A stretch of 15,693 bases of DNA, taken from positions 1-15,693 of the forward strand of contig JAEEXJ010000076.1 in the NCBI GenBank assembly GCA_016291475.1. The letters run 5' to 3'. The notes below the pieces were generated by a model that was not told where the DNA came from, searched no databases, and saw nothing but the letters and a program-made list of their open reading frames with translations. This document shows, in pieces, positions 7,246 to 14,492 of the stretch (position 1 is its first letter; each line of letters starts with the position of its first letter). Position numbers and translations under genes: made by a program. Source of the DNA: Lachnospiraceae bacterium. Its GTDB lineage: Bacteria; Bacillota_A; Clostridia; Lachnospirales; Lachnospiraceae.

Positions 7246-8259
7246 TCACTCAAATTCGATCGTGGCAGTGGGCTTGGTTGTCACATCATAGAGACAACGG
7301 GTGATACCGGGTACCTCATAGGTGATACGATATGAGATCTTCTCAAGAAGTTCCCAATCGATTCTCTCGATGGTTGCACTCATGGCATCCTTGGTATTTA
7401 CCGCGCGGATAATGCATACCCACTCAAATGCTCTGTTTCCGTCTTTTACGCCTGTCGCCTTAAGATCGGGTACGACCGTAAAATACTGCCAAACTTTTTT
7501 ATCAAGTCCGGCATTTGCAAATTCTTCTCTGAGAATGGCATCCGATTCTCTGAGAGCTTCAAGTCTGTCTCTTGTAATGGCACCGGTACAGCGCACTCCG
7601 AGGCCGGGGCCGGGGAAGGGCTGACGGTTAACCATCTCGTCAGGCAGTCCGAGTGCGGATCCCACTACTCTTACTTCATCTTTAAAAAGCAGCTTCAAAG
7701 GCTCTACAAGTTCCATCTTAACTTCTTCGGGAAGTCCGCCTACATTATGATGAGCCTTGATACCGTCCTTACTCTCGAGAATATCGGGATAGATCGTTCC
7801 CTGTCCGAGGAATCCGACTCCCTCAATCTTGGCCGCTTCTTCATCAAATACTTTAATGAATTCCCCGCCTATTATCTTACGCTTCTTCTCGGGATCACTG
7901 ACACCTGCGAGAAGATCCAGGAATCTGTCGGTCGCATCTATATAGATAAGATTGGCACCAAGCTGTTTTTCAAATACATCTATGACCATCTGGCTCTCGC
8001 CTTTGCGCATGAGTCCGTGGTTTACATGGATACAGGTAAGCTGCTTCCCAACCGCTTTAATAAGAAGCGCTGCAACAACCGATGAATCAACACCGCCGGA
8101 GAGTGCAAGTAATACCTTGCCGTCGCCTATCTGAGCTTTTAATTTAGCGACCTGTTCTTCGATGAACTTATCCGCAAGCTCTTTGGTGGTTATCCTCTCC
8201 ATAGAATCGGGACGGATGTTTTCGGAATTCTGATAGTACTCATTTCTAGCGTCTGCCAT
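7246..8259 (-). CDS. guaA: GMP synthetase, ATP-pyrophosphatase subunit without glutaminase domain
   Basis: Converts XMP to GMP by adenylation and amination, in purine synthesis. The P-loop of N-type ATP pyrophosphatases, LALSGGVDSS, lies near residues 51-60. Then come HVNHGLMRKGE, DPEKKRKIIGGEF, GQGTIYPDILES, KAHHNVGGLPEE, PFPGPGLGVR and the C-terminal dimer domain ending TKPTATIEFE, all close to the C-terminal two thirds of bacterial GuaA. The protein is 337 residues; usual bacterial GuaA is about 510-525 with an N-terminal class I glutaminase of about 200 residues, absent here. Upstream is a phosphatase, not a glutaminase, so the amidotransferase partner must be encoded elsewhere, or ammonia is used directly, as with two-subunit archaeal enzymes. 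The start is chosen at ATG 8259 because AAGGAGG lies 5 nt upstream; a TTG at 8280 would put that site inside the gene. It is the last gene of the six-gene run. Confidence 0.93.
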   Translation of the reverse strand: MADARNEYYQNSENIRPDSMERITTKELADKFIEEQVAKLKAQIGDGKVLLALSGGVDSSVVAALLIKAVGKQLTCIHVNHGLMRKGESQMVIDVFEKQLGANLIYIDATDRFLDLLAGVSDPEKKRKIIGGEFIKVFDEEAAKIEGVGFLGQGTIYPDILESKDGIKAHHNVGGLPEEVKMELVEPLKLLFKDEVRVVGSALGLPDEMVNRQPFPGPGLGVRCTGAITRDRLEALRESDAILREEFANAGLDKKVWQYFTVVPDLKATGVKDGNRAFEWVCIIRAVNTKDAMSATIERIDWELLEKISYRITYEVPGITRCLYDVTTKPTATIEFE

Positions 8260-8264
8260 CTTAT

Positions 8265-8271
8265 CCTCCTT
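8265..8271 (-). promoter_or_regulatory. Ribosome binding site that fixes the guaA start
   Basis: A perfect AAGGAGG on the minus strand, 5 nt before ATG 8259. It rules out the longer TTG start at 8280. Confidence 0.9.
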
Positions 8272-8297
8272 AAATAACAATTACTTATCTATAACCG

Positions 8298-8314
8298 ATA
8301 CCGTTTTGCGGTAT
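8298..8314. other. Small intercistronic hairpin between the phosphatase gene and guaA
   Basis: Perfect 6-bp arms ATACCG and CGGTAT surround a 5-nt loop, 3 nt after the stop of the upstream gene. No T-run follows on the minus strand, so it is unlikely to terminate. It may mark an RNA processing or stability point within the operon. Confidence 0.35.
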
Positions 8315-8317
8315 GTG

Positions 8318-8971
8318 TTACCAATTGATGAAGCGCTTCTCCTCTCCTCTCCAGAGCACGGTGAAGTCATCTCTGGTTCCGTACATGAACATACCTTCCG
8401 TATATGTGATCCAGCCTTCTCCGTTTATACCGGTCTTAAAATCAAACAGAGCGCTCGCAAGAGTTACGACATGGCTGTCATGTGAGCATATAACATCCAG
8501 TGCCTTATCGGTTTCGGGAAGTGAGAACACCTTATCGATGATGGGAGTCGCTGCTTCCTTAAGGGTTATTCCACCCGTAAACTCAGGAATATTTCTTTGA
8601 AGTCCGTAATAGAACTGATACCATCCTATGCCAAGATCGTTCTGCGCATGACCCAGGCCTTCGAGATGAGCGAGTTCTTTTATCTTTTCAACATGCGGGT
8701 TTTCGATACCCGCCCCCTTTGCTATCTCCGTTGCAGTCTGAACACATCTTTCCACAGGACTTGAATAGAAATACCCTATGGGATAATCAAGTTCCCTTCC
8801 GATCCTGTTAGCTATCTCTATTCCCTCGGGAGTGAGAAGAAGCTTTGAATAATCCCCATCGGGAGGATTATCGAATCTGATGGAATGCCTCATGTATACT
8901 TTGACATTTCTGTCATTGGGAAGTTTTAATGCATCCTCCCTCATTGCAGTAACTATAGAATTAAAAACCAT
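8318..8971 (-). CDS. Histidine phosphatase superfamily protein
   Basis: Predicted cytoplasmic phosphatase of 217 residues with a phosphohistidine mechanism; no signal peptide is seen. Motifs: VYMRHSIRFDNP with R28 and the nucleophile H29, FYSSPVERCVQTA with R75 (the SSP..R..QTA signature), and CSHDSH with H164-D165, which matches the HD motif of the acid-phosphatase branch. The usual Gly after RH is Ser here. The substrate cannot be read from the sequence; a phosphoglycerate mutase role is unlikely given the acid-phosphatase-like HD motif. It starts 12 nt after the trkA stop, with AAGG 10 nt before ATG, so it is co-transcribed with the transport genes. Confidence 0.85.
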   Translation of the reverse strand: MVFNSIVTAMREDALKLPNDRNVKVYMRHSIRFDNPPDGDYSKLLLTPEGIEIANRIGRELDYPIGYFYSSPVERCVQTATEIAKGAGIENPHVEKIKELAHLEGLGHAQNDLGIGWYQFYYGLQRNIPEFTGGITLKEAATPIIDKVFSLPETDKALDVICSHDSHVVTLASALFDFKTGINGEGWITYTEGMFMYGTRDDFTVLWRGEEKRFINW

Positions 8972-8983
8972 TACATTATTACC

Positions 8984-10351
8984 TTATGCAAAAATCTCGT
9001 TTAAGTTCTCAATATGATTTTTCTTATCTGAAACAATTATAACTTTATCTCCCTTTTGGATACATGAATTTCCTCCCGGGATAATCAGTTCACCGTCTCT
9101 TATTATCGAAGCTACAAGAATATTCTTCTTAAGTTTGAAAGTGCTGTCTTTAAACAAAATTCCGTTCTTTGTAAAATCATCGCCGGCGGTAAACTGAAGG
9201 ACCTCAGCTTTGTTATCGGCAACCGAACAATACTTCTCAATCTCATTGGGAGCATCGCCCGCTTCACAGTTATGTACGAATCGGATCAGCTTATCAACCG
9301 ATATTTCTGAGGGTGAGAGTGTAATATCCAGATTTACTCTGTGAAGCAACTTTAAATGTCCCGGCTGCTCAACTCTCGTAAGGATCGAAGGAACATTTCT
9401 GGACCATGCATACATACTGGTAACAAGATTTGCCTCATCATTATCGGTAAGTGATACTACGGCATCGAATGATCCGATACCTTCATCTTCAAGTACGTCG
9501 GAAAGATCTCCTTCCAGGTAAGCAACATGAACCGAAGGATATCTTTCCATAAGTTCTCTGCACCTATCAAGATCGGATTCAAGAAGCGAAATGTTTTTTC
9601 TCTTCTCCAGAAGCATGTTAAGCAGATACTCTGCCGTGATCCCGCCGCCGACCATCATTACTTTCTTGGCGGAATGTTTGATGATTCCGATCTTCTTAAG
9701 GATCTTCTGGATGTCATCAATACCTGCAGCGATTCCGATGCTGTCGCCTGCTTCGATCTGAAAATATCCGTCAGGAACAAACAGCTTATTATCACGGAGT
9801 ACGGTTCCCACAAGTATCTCTGCGTCCAGCTCCTTACGGATATCGATAAGTGTTTTACCCGCAAGAGGAGAGTCTTCCATGACCGTGACGGTTATCATCT
9901 GCATGTTGTCTCCGAATACGCCTTCAGGTCTTACGATTCCGGGAAGACCGATGCTCAGAGCTGCGGTTTCAGCCATGTCATATTTGGGATTGAATATATA
10001 ATCGATATTCTGTTCCTTCTCAAGAGTTTTTCTCTCCGCAGCAAAATCAGGCTGGAAAACTCTGGCTACCGTGCGAAGCGTTCCTACCGCCTTGGCCTGC
10101 ATGCAGCTCAGAAGGTTGATCTCATCAACGGGAGTCAGTGCTATAAGAACATCTGCCGTATCCGCTCCGGCTTTCATAAGAGTGTCCTTGGACGCACCGC
10201 TTCCGACAACGCCGCTGACGTTATAGCTGTCGGTGATATCATCAACAAGATTCTTTTGTTTATCGATTATGGTTATGTCGTAATTTTTCTTGGCGAGAGC
10301 TTCTACAAGAGATCTTCCGGTGCGCCCTGCTCCGACTATTATGACTTTCAT
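8984..10351 (-). CDS. trkA: Two-module TrkA/RCK potassium-transport regulator
   Basis: Cytoplasmic NAD(H)/nucleotide-binding gating subunit of K+ or cation transporters. Its 455 residues form a tandem repeat: Rossmann RCK_N 1 (GAGRTG at 7-12, acidic D30 at the end of strand 2), RCK_C 1 (about 145-220), Rossmann RCK_N 2 (VGGGITAEY at 234-242, E258) and RCK_C 2 (about 375-455, ending GGNSCIQKGDKVIIVSD). This layout matches TrkA. RCK_C domains in Firmicutes often bind c-di-AMP, but binding residues cannot be judged here. No TrkH/TrkG pore gene is near; the gene directly upstream (14 nt away) is a CPA1 antiporter, so it may regulate that antiporter. RBS AAGGAAGG lies about 8 nt before ATG. Confidence 0.92.
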   Translation of the reverse strand: MKVIIVGAGRTGRSLVEALAKKNYDITIIDKQKNLVDDITDSYNVSGVVGSGASKDTLMKAGADTADVLIALTPVDEINLLSCMQAKAVGTLRTVARVFQPDFAAERKTLEKEQNIDYIFNPKYDMAETAALSIGLPGIVRPEGVFGDNMQMITVTVMEDSPLAGKTLIDIRKELDAEILVGTVLRDNKLFVPDGYFQIEAGDSIGIAAGIDDIQKILKKIGIIKHSAKKVMMVGGGITAEYLLNMLLEKRKNISLLESDLDRCRELMERYPSVHVAYLEGDLSDVLEDEGIGSFDAVVSLTDNDEANLVTSMYAWSRNVPSILTRVEQPGHLKLLHRVNLDITLSPSEISVDKLIRFVHNCEAGDAPNEIEKYCSVADNKAEVLQFTAGDDFTKNGILFKDSTFKLKKNILVASIIRDGELIIPGGNSCIQKGDKVIIVSDKKNHIENLNEIFA

Positions 10352-10365
10352 GATTGTTCCCTTCC

Positions 10366-11655
10366 TTACTTTCTGTTTTTGATCATTCTCTCTGTTTTAT
10401 GTTTCTCGAGTGCAAAATATACATTCTTTACGGTAAGCCCCTGTACAAGAACGGTAAAGAAGATTGTCACATAAGTTACGTTTATGAAAATATCATACAC
10501 ATCCTTGGGTAAAAACTCTTTTGTTCCGAATGCAAGTGCCAGAGACAATCCGCCTTTAAGTGCCGACCATGTCATCAGCGTTACGTATTCGAAAACATTG
10601 TAATTTCCGGGGATATTTTTTTTGCCCGTCAGAATACTGCTGATCGAAACACCGAATGATCTTGCACATACATTTATGATTATCGCTGCGGGTGCAAGAA
10701 TAAAGATGTATTTGCTTATATCAAGATTCAAAACAAGCAATCCTATCATTACAAACAAAACGGAATTCAGAAGGCTTTCCATGATGTCCCAGAAATCCTT
10801 GTACAGATCCCTCGTATCTATGACCTTAGCCCTTCTTTCAATTCTGGAATAAGCGTAAGAGAAATACATTCCGCAGACAACGGATGCAATGACTCCGGAA
10901 AATCCGAGATGTTCGCAGATTATATATACAAGAGAAACATCAAGCAGTGATATAAGAATATATTTGATAGGGTCTCTTGTGACTTCCATCAGTTTGAATA
11001 AAATGAATGAAACCACAAACGCAACCGCAACGGCACCGACTATCTCTTTGAACATCAGCACCGCAAAGTTACTGTCGCCGCTATGAATGACAAGACTTCT
11101 TACGAAAATAAAAAGTGTAACACCGGTACCGTCATTGAAAAGGGATTCGTTCTCGATAACGGAACAAACATTTTTAGAAAGACCGATCTTGTTCAGTATT
11201 CCGGTAGCGGCTATGGGATCGGTTGGAGATACCACACATCCGAGAAGAATGCAGGTAAGTATATCCATATCAAAATGAAACAGCATTGCTACCAGATAAA
11301 ACAGAACTCCGTAGAATACGGATGAGAGCATTGTTGTAAGAAGTGCCAAAAGGCTGATCGCACGGACATTCTCGCGGAACTTTCTCATATTAACTTTGCT
11401 TGCACCGGAAAAAAGCATGAAGCAAAGCACTCCGTCCATCAGATACTCTTCAAATCCGAAATCACCGAGTCCCGCCACGAAGCCGTCAAGAGATTCTATC
11501 TGAAGAAGCTTGCTCGCAATGAGAAGTATCATCGAAATGATAAATGAAAAAAGAATAAGAGCAATGTCCGACTGTATGTGAAAAAACTTTTCGTTCATTA
11601 TTCCTATCAGAACAATGAAGACCAAAATGATGATAAGAAATAATAAAATACTCAT
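10366..11655 (-). CDS. CPA1-family sodium(potassium)/proton antiporter
   Basis: Inner-membrane cation/H+ exchanger of 429 residues, with about 12 hydrophobic segments from residue 3 to about 410. Family signatures: TDPIAATGIL with T145-D146-P147, ESLFNDGTGV with the ion-binding N174-D175 pair, and a late WSALKGGLSLALAFG segment equivalent to the CPA1 WxGLRGAVSLAL helix, where Lys replaces the usual Arg. The short basic tail (KHKTERMIKNRK) means there is no fused regulatory domain; the two-module RCK protein encoded 14 nt downstream could take that role, as in YhaTU- and AmhMT-type K+/H+ systems. Whether Na+ or K+ is carried cannot be told. It starts 31 nt after the preceding gene with only a weak AGAGAG ribosome site. 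Confidence 0.9.
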   Translation of the reverse strand: MSILLFLIIILVFIVLIGIMNEKFFHIQSDIALILFSFIISMILLIASKLLQIESLDGFVAGLGDFGFEEYLMDGVLCFMLFSGASKVNMRKFRENVRAISLLALLTTMLSSVFYGVLFYLVAMLFHFDMDILTCILLGCVVSPTDPIAATGILNKIGLSKNVCSVIENESLFNDGTGVTLFIFVRSLVIHSGDSNFAVLMFKEIVGAVAVAFVVSFILFKLMEVTRDPIKYILISLLDVSLVYIICEHLGFSGVIASVVCGMYFSYAYSRIERRAKVIDTRDLYKDFWDIMESLLNSVLFVMIGLLVLNLDISKYIFILAPAAIIINVCARSFGVSISSILTGKKNIPGNYNVFEYVTLMTWSALKGGLSLALAFGTKEFLPKDVYDIFINVTYVTIFFTVLVQGLTVKNVYFALEKHKTERMIKNRK

Positions 11656-11686
11656 AACCGGTCTGATTCTCTCTTTCGGATACAGA

Positions 11687-12883
11687 TCACTTGATAAGCA
11701 TCTGCACTCTGTTATAGTAGTTTAATTTGGAACTGCTTGAATCCGTCTCCACAACCGCAATGTTGGTTCCGGGGAATTTTCTCTGAAGATGAGGGTACAA
11801 TCCTCTTCCCGCACACACATTGGCCATACATCCGAAGGGTGCTATGCACAGTACCTTCTTATATCCGAGATGTGCATAATCGCACACCTCCGCACCGAGG
11901 AGCCATCCGTCTCCTATGGTAAGGGTATGGGATACATATTCTTCCGACCCCTTGGCCATATCTTCATATTTATTCAGGCAATGAAAACCATACTCGTGAA
12001 GTGCGGCAATCATATCATTCTGACATGAGACCATCAGCTTCTTAACGATCTCAAATCCAAGGCGTTCAAGATTATGCTTTGCAGGTTTATGTGAATCGAC
12101 GTAATAGAGCATGTACCATGACACGCCGTTTACATGAGCCTCCGCACCATTTTCCTCAAGATATTTTACAAGTTCCCAGTTTCCCAGTCCGCAGTACTTA
12201 ACATAAAACTCGGCAACAACTCCCACAACCGTACGTTTCCCGCCGTCTCTTTTGATCGCTGCAAAAGACTCTGCGATCTTTCTGAAATTCTTTTTCATCT
12301 TACCGAGAGTCAGATTCTTACCGAGTCTGAGATCTTCGGACAGCGTATCGATCCAGTCTTTATAAAGTGCATCGGTCTCACCTTTGTTTACTTCATAAGG
12401 TCTCACCTGATTTGCAAGGAGCATAAGTATGTCCCCGTAAAAGAGACCGAACAATCCTCTTATAGCCGTATCAAGCGTGATCTTAAGCTGAATATCATCG
12501 CGGACATGTCGCACGTTTATGGTCATGACACGGACATCTTCGAAGTGAGATTTGTCGAGAGATCTTCTCATAAGCCCGAGATAACACGCACCTCTGCAAG
12601 CATCTCCCGCTGTGGGCATAAGGATGAATGTTTTCTTTGGATCATACTTACCGCTTCTGAGTGCCCTGACAACCTGCCCCGCCATAAGCACGAAGGGATA
12701 GCAAATATCATGGTTGGAATATTTAAGGCCTTCCTGTCTTATCTCGAATTCATCACTCTCATCGAGAGGAACAACCGCATATCCCTTACTCCAGAACATA
12801 TACTTAAGAAGAGGGAAATGATTATCCAGCGTTGCGGGGATCAATATGGTGTTTTCTTCCGTTTCACTCCGAATACGGTACAT
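11687..12883 (-). CDS. 2-hydroxyacyl-CoA dehydratase / activase-type (DUF2229-like) Fe-S protein, stand-alone
   Basis: Resembles the part that follows the ASKHA ATPase domain in large Firmicute 'acyl-CoA dehydratase activase' proteins, itself related to the HgdB dehydratase subunit. Residues of note: ICYPFVLMAGQ with C61, DACRGACYLG with C96 and C100, and IAPFGCMANVCAGRGLYP with C352 and C357, plus C346. These are good candidate [4Fe-4S] ligands. At 398 residues it lacks the N-terminal ATPase/actin-like activase domain, and no activase or dehydratase pair lies nearby. Function is therefore open: it may serve an activase encoded elsewhere or have an unrelated redox role. It starts 15 nt after the GGDEF gene, with AAGGAAG 8 nt before ATG, and sits inside the six-gene operon. 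The family call rests on motif recall, not on a search. Confidence 0.75.
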   Translation of the reverse strand: MYRIRSETEENTILIPATLDNHFPLLKYMFWSKGYAVVPLDESDEFEIRQEGLKYSNHDICYPFVLMAGQVVRALRSGKYDPKKTFILMPTAGDACRGACYLGLMRRSLDKSHFEDVRVMTINVRHVRDDIQLKITLDTAIRGLFGLFYGDILMLLANQVRPYEVNKGETDALYKDWIDTLSEDLRLGKNLTLGKMKKNFRKIAESFAAIKRDGGKRTVVGVVAEFYVKYCGLGNWELVKYLEENGAEAHVNGVSWYMLYYVDSHKPAKHNLERLGFEIVKKLMVSCQNDMIAALHEYGFHCLNKYEDMAKGSEEYVSHTLTIGDGWLLGAEVCDYAHLGYKKVLCIAPFGCMANVCAGRGLYPHLQRKFPGTNIAVVETDSSSSKLNYYNRVQMLIK

Positions 12884-12898
12884 CAGAAATCTTCCTTC

Positions 12899-14314
12899 TC
12901 ACACCATAAGTCCTGCTACATAATACAGGATCGCACTTTCGTATTCCTGCCAGATCCTGTGACTTCTTTGTACCGCACATATCAGATAACCCCTTATGTC
13001 ATCATGATCCCTTACACGTGCGATCAAAACAGAACCAAAGCCGTTTTCTTTTAACGAAGTGCCAAATACCGGTGCTGTGTTTTTTATATTTTCTACCGAA
13101 CCTTCCGCAAGAACATCTTCCGTCATAAGCAGATCGATATCGGAAGCATCGCATTCAAATCCGGGATCGTTGACGGCCCTCATACCCAAGCCGGGCCGTA
13201 CATAGTATAGTTCGTTTATCTGAAGAACCTCTTTCAATACGGGAAAAGCCGCTTTAATCTTACCTTCATGGGTGCTTTCCCTATCCATGCCGTTCCTCAG
13301 ATCCTGCATGTCCGTGAAAACTCCCCTTCTCGTCACTACCGATACTTCGAGAACACCGTGCTCATCTTTATCGTAAATGGTATAGCAATTCCTGCCTTCG
13401 CTCTTTCCCACATACAGCATTTTATCGATCAGTTCAAAGAGCTTATCGTAATCATCGGCATCATTGGGATATGATGCGCAGCCGGATGTTGCGGTGATCC
13501 TTGCCGTACCGTCGCCGAAGTGCATTTCTTTTCCGATGTACCCGGATTTTTTATATAGCTTTTCAAAAAATCTGTTCTTATCTCTGCGGGATATATTTTT
13601 CAGATCTATTATCAAGAGTTCATCGCCGCCAAAACGACCGACAGCCCCGAAACCGTCAACGGATTTCGCAAGATCCTTGGAGACCTCGATAAGCACCTCG
13701 TCTCCTGCGGAATGACCGAAAGTGTCATTAATGGATTTGAAATTATCCAGATCCACCATAGTGAACGTAAAAGGCTGCTTCTCGGCAATGAGCCAGTGAA
13801 CAAGCTTCATCGCATAGGTTCTGTTCAAAACTCCGGTCAAAGGATCCAGTATTTCTTCCAGGCTGATCTCATCGATTATCCTGTCAAAAAAATTAAACTT
13901 TCTGAGTTTTTCTATTGTATATACCTGAAGATTCTCCGCCGCTTCATTTCGTCTTATGACATCCGTCACATCAACGAAACTCCCGACCAGTCCGACTATC
14001 TCACCTTTTTCATATAAGGGCCGCTTGGATGCGATGATATCCCTTTCTTCACCGCGGATAACACATTTGCCCTGAACTTTATAAGTACTTTCGCCGCTTA
14101 ATACCCTGATTTCGTCCTGTTTGTAGGGTTCCGGATCGGAGTGCCATCCCATATCCTCATCGGTCTTTCCGATAAGTACATCCTCGGATTCAAATCCGTA
14201 GAAATCCAGAAATGCCTGATTTACCCCTATGAAGCGCCTGTCCTTATCCTTCCAGAAAACGCAGTCCTGAGAAGTATTTATGATACTGTCAAAAAGCTCA
14301 ACCGTCATTTCCAT
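12899..14314 (-). CDS. PAS-GGDEF diguanylate cyclase with GAF-like C-terminal region
   Basis: Predicted cytoplasmic c-di-GMP synthase of 471 residues. An N-terminal PAS sensor (about 5-118: CVFWKDKDRRFIGVNQAF ... GSFVDVTD) joins through a helical linker to a GGDEF domain starting at DPLTGVLNR (157-165). Metal- and substrate-binding residues are present: VDLDNFKSIND (D188, N196, D197), FGHSAGD and the signature RFGGDEL at 227-233. The last signature residue is Leu rather than Phe, a conservative change that need not abolish activity. The RxxD inhibitory site expected just upstream is absent, so product feedback at that site is unlikely. The last ~150 residues resemble a divergent GAF domain. 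No EAL domain and no membrane helix. It is the first gene of the six-gene run; GAGG lies 12 nt before ATG, and M3 is an alternative start. Confidence 0.9.
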   Translation of the reverse strand: MEMTVELFDSIINTSQDCVFWKDKDRRFIGVNQAFLDFYGFESEDVLIGKTDEDMGWHSDPEPYKQDEIRVLSGESTYKVQGKCVIRGEERDIIASKRPLYEKGEIVGLVGSFVDVTDVIRRNEAAENLQVYTIEKLRKFNFFDRIIDEISLEEILDPLTGVLNRTYAMKLVHWLIAEKQPFTFTMVDLDNFKSINDTFGHSAGDEVLIEVSKDLAKSVDGFGAVGRFGGDELLIIDLKNISRRDKNRFFEKLYKKSGYIGKEMHFGDGTARITATSGCASYPNDADDYDKLFELIDKMLYVGKSEGRNCYTIYDKDEHGVLEVSVVTRRGVFTDMQDLRNGMDRESTHEGKIKAAFPVLKEVLQINELYYVRPGLGMRAVNDPGFECDASDIDLLMTEDVLAEGSVENIKNTAPVFGTSLKENGFGSVLIARVRDHDDIRGYLICAVQRSHRIWQEYESAILYYVAGLMV

Positions 14315-14401
14315 GTTTTTATCTGCCTCACATTTATGTCAAACCGATATTAATACGAAAAACGCTGTGCTTTACTTCTTGGCGTACAAAAAATCATTAT
14401 A

Positions 14402-14410
14402 ATTTTACCA
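14402..14410 (-). promoter_or_regulatory. Candidate extended -10 promoter for the six-gene operon
   Basis: On the minus strand, TGGTAAAAT matches an extended -10 (TGnTATAAT with one mismatch), and a TATAAT lies just downstream (14396-14401). No convincing -35 was found. The 178-nt gap 14315-14492 otherwise holds only the terminator of the DUF6033-like gene. Confidence 0.3.
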
Positions 14411-14441
14411 TATTTTGCCCTCTTTCGGGGTACAATTAAAC

Positions 14442-14472
14442 AAAGGCCGAGGGCAAATTTCCCTCGGCCTTT
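14442..14472 (-). terminator. Intrinsic terminator of the DUF6033-like gene
   Basis: Perfect 12-bp stem, AAAGGCCGAGGG paired with CCCTCGGCCTTT, with a 7-nt loop, 20 nt after the stop of the upstream minus-strand gene. The minus-strand exit is TTTGTTTAATT, a usable T-rich tract. It isolates that gene from the GGDEF operon. Confidence 0.9.
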
Positions 14473-14492
14473 GAATGTTCCGTAATGTGTTT

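Noticed and set aside
8260..8280. Longer guaA start at TTG 8280
   Set aside because: The perfect AAGGAGG would fall inside the coding region; the ATG at 8259 has ideal spacing to it.
9527..10474. A 315-codon plus-strand open frame opposite trkA
   Set aside because: It lies wholly antisense to a clearly conserved RCK protein, has no recognisable domain and only arises from mirrored codon bias.
12134..13054. A 306-codon plus-strand open frame opposite the Fe-S protein and GGDEF genes
   Set aside because: Its product shows no motif, it has no ribosome binding site that I can see, and both genes on the other strand have strong family signatures.
14417..14431. CCC/GGG short inverted repeat in the GGDEF upstream region
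   Set aside because: Only three paired bases with no conserved extension; likely chance.
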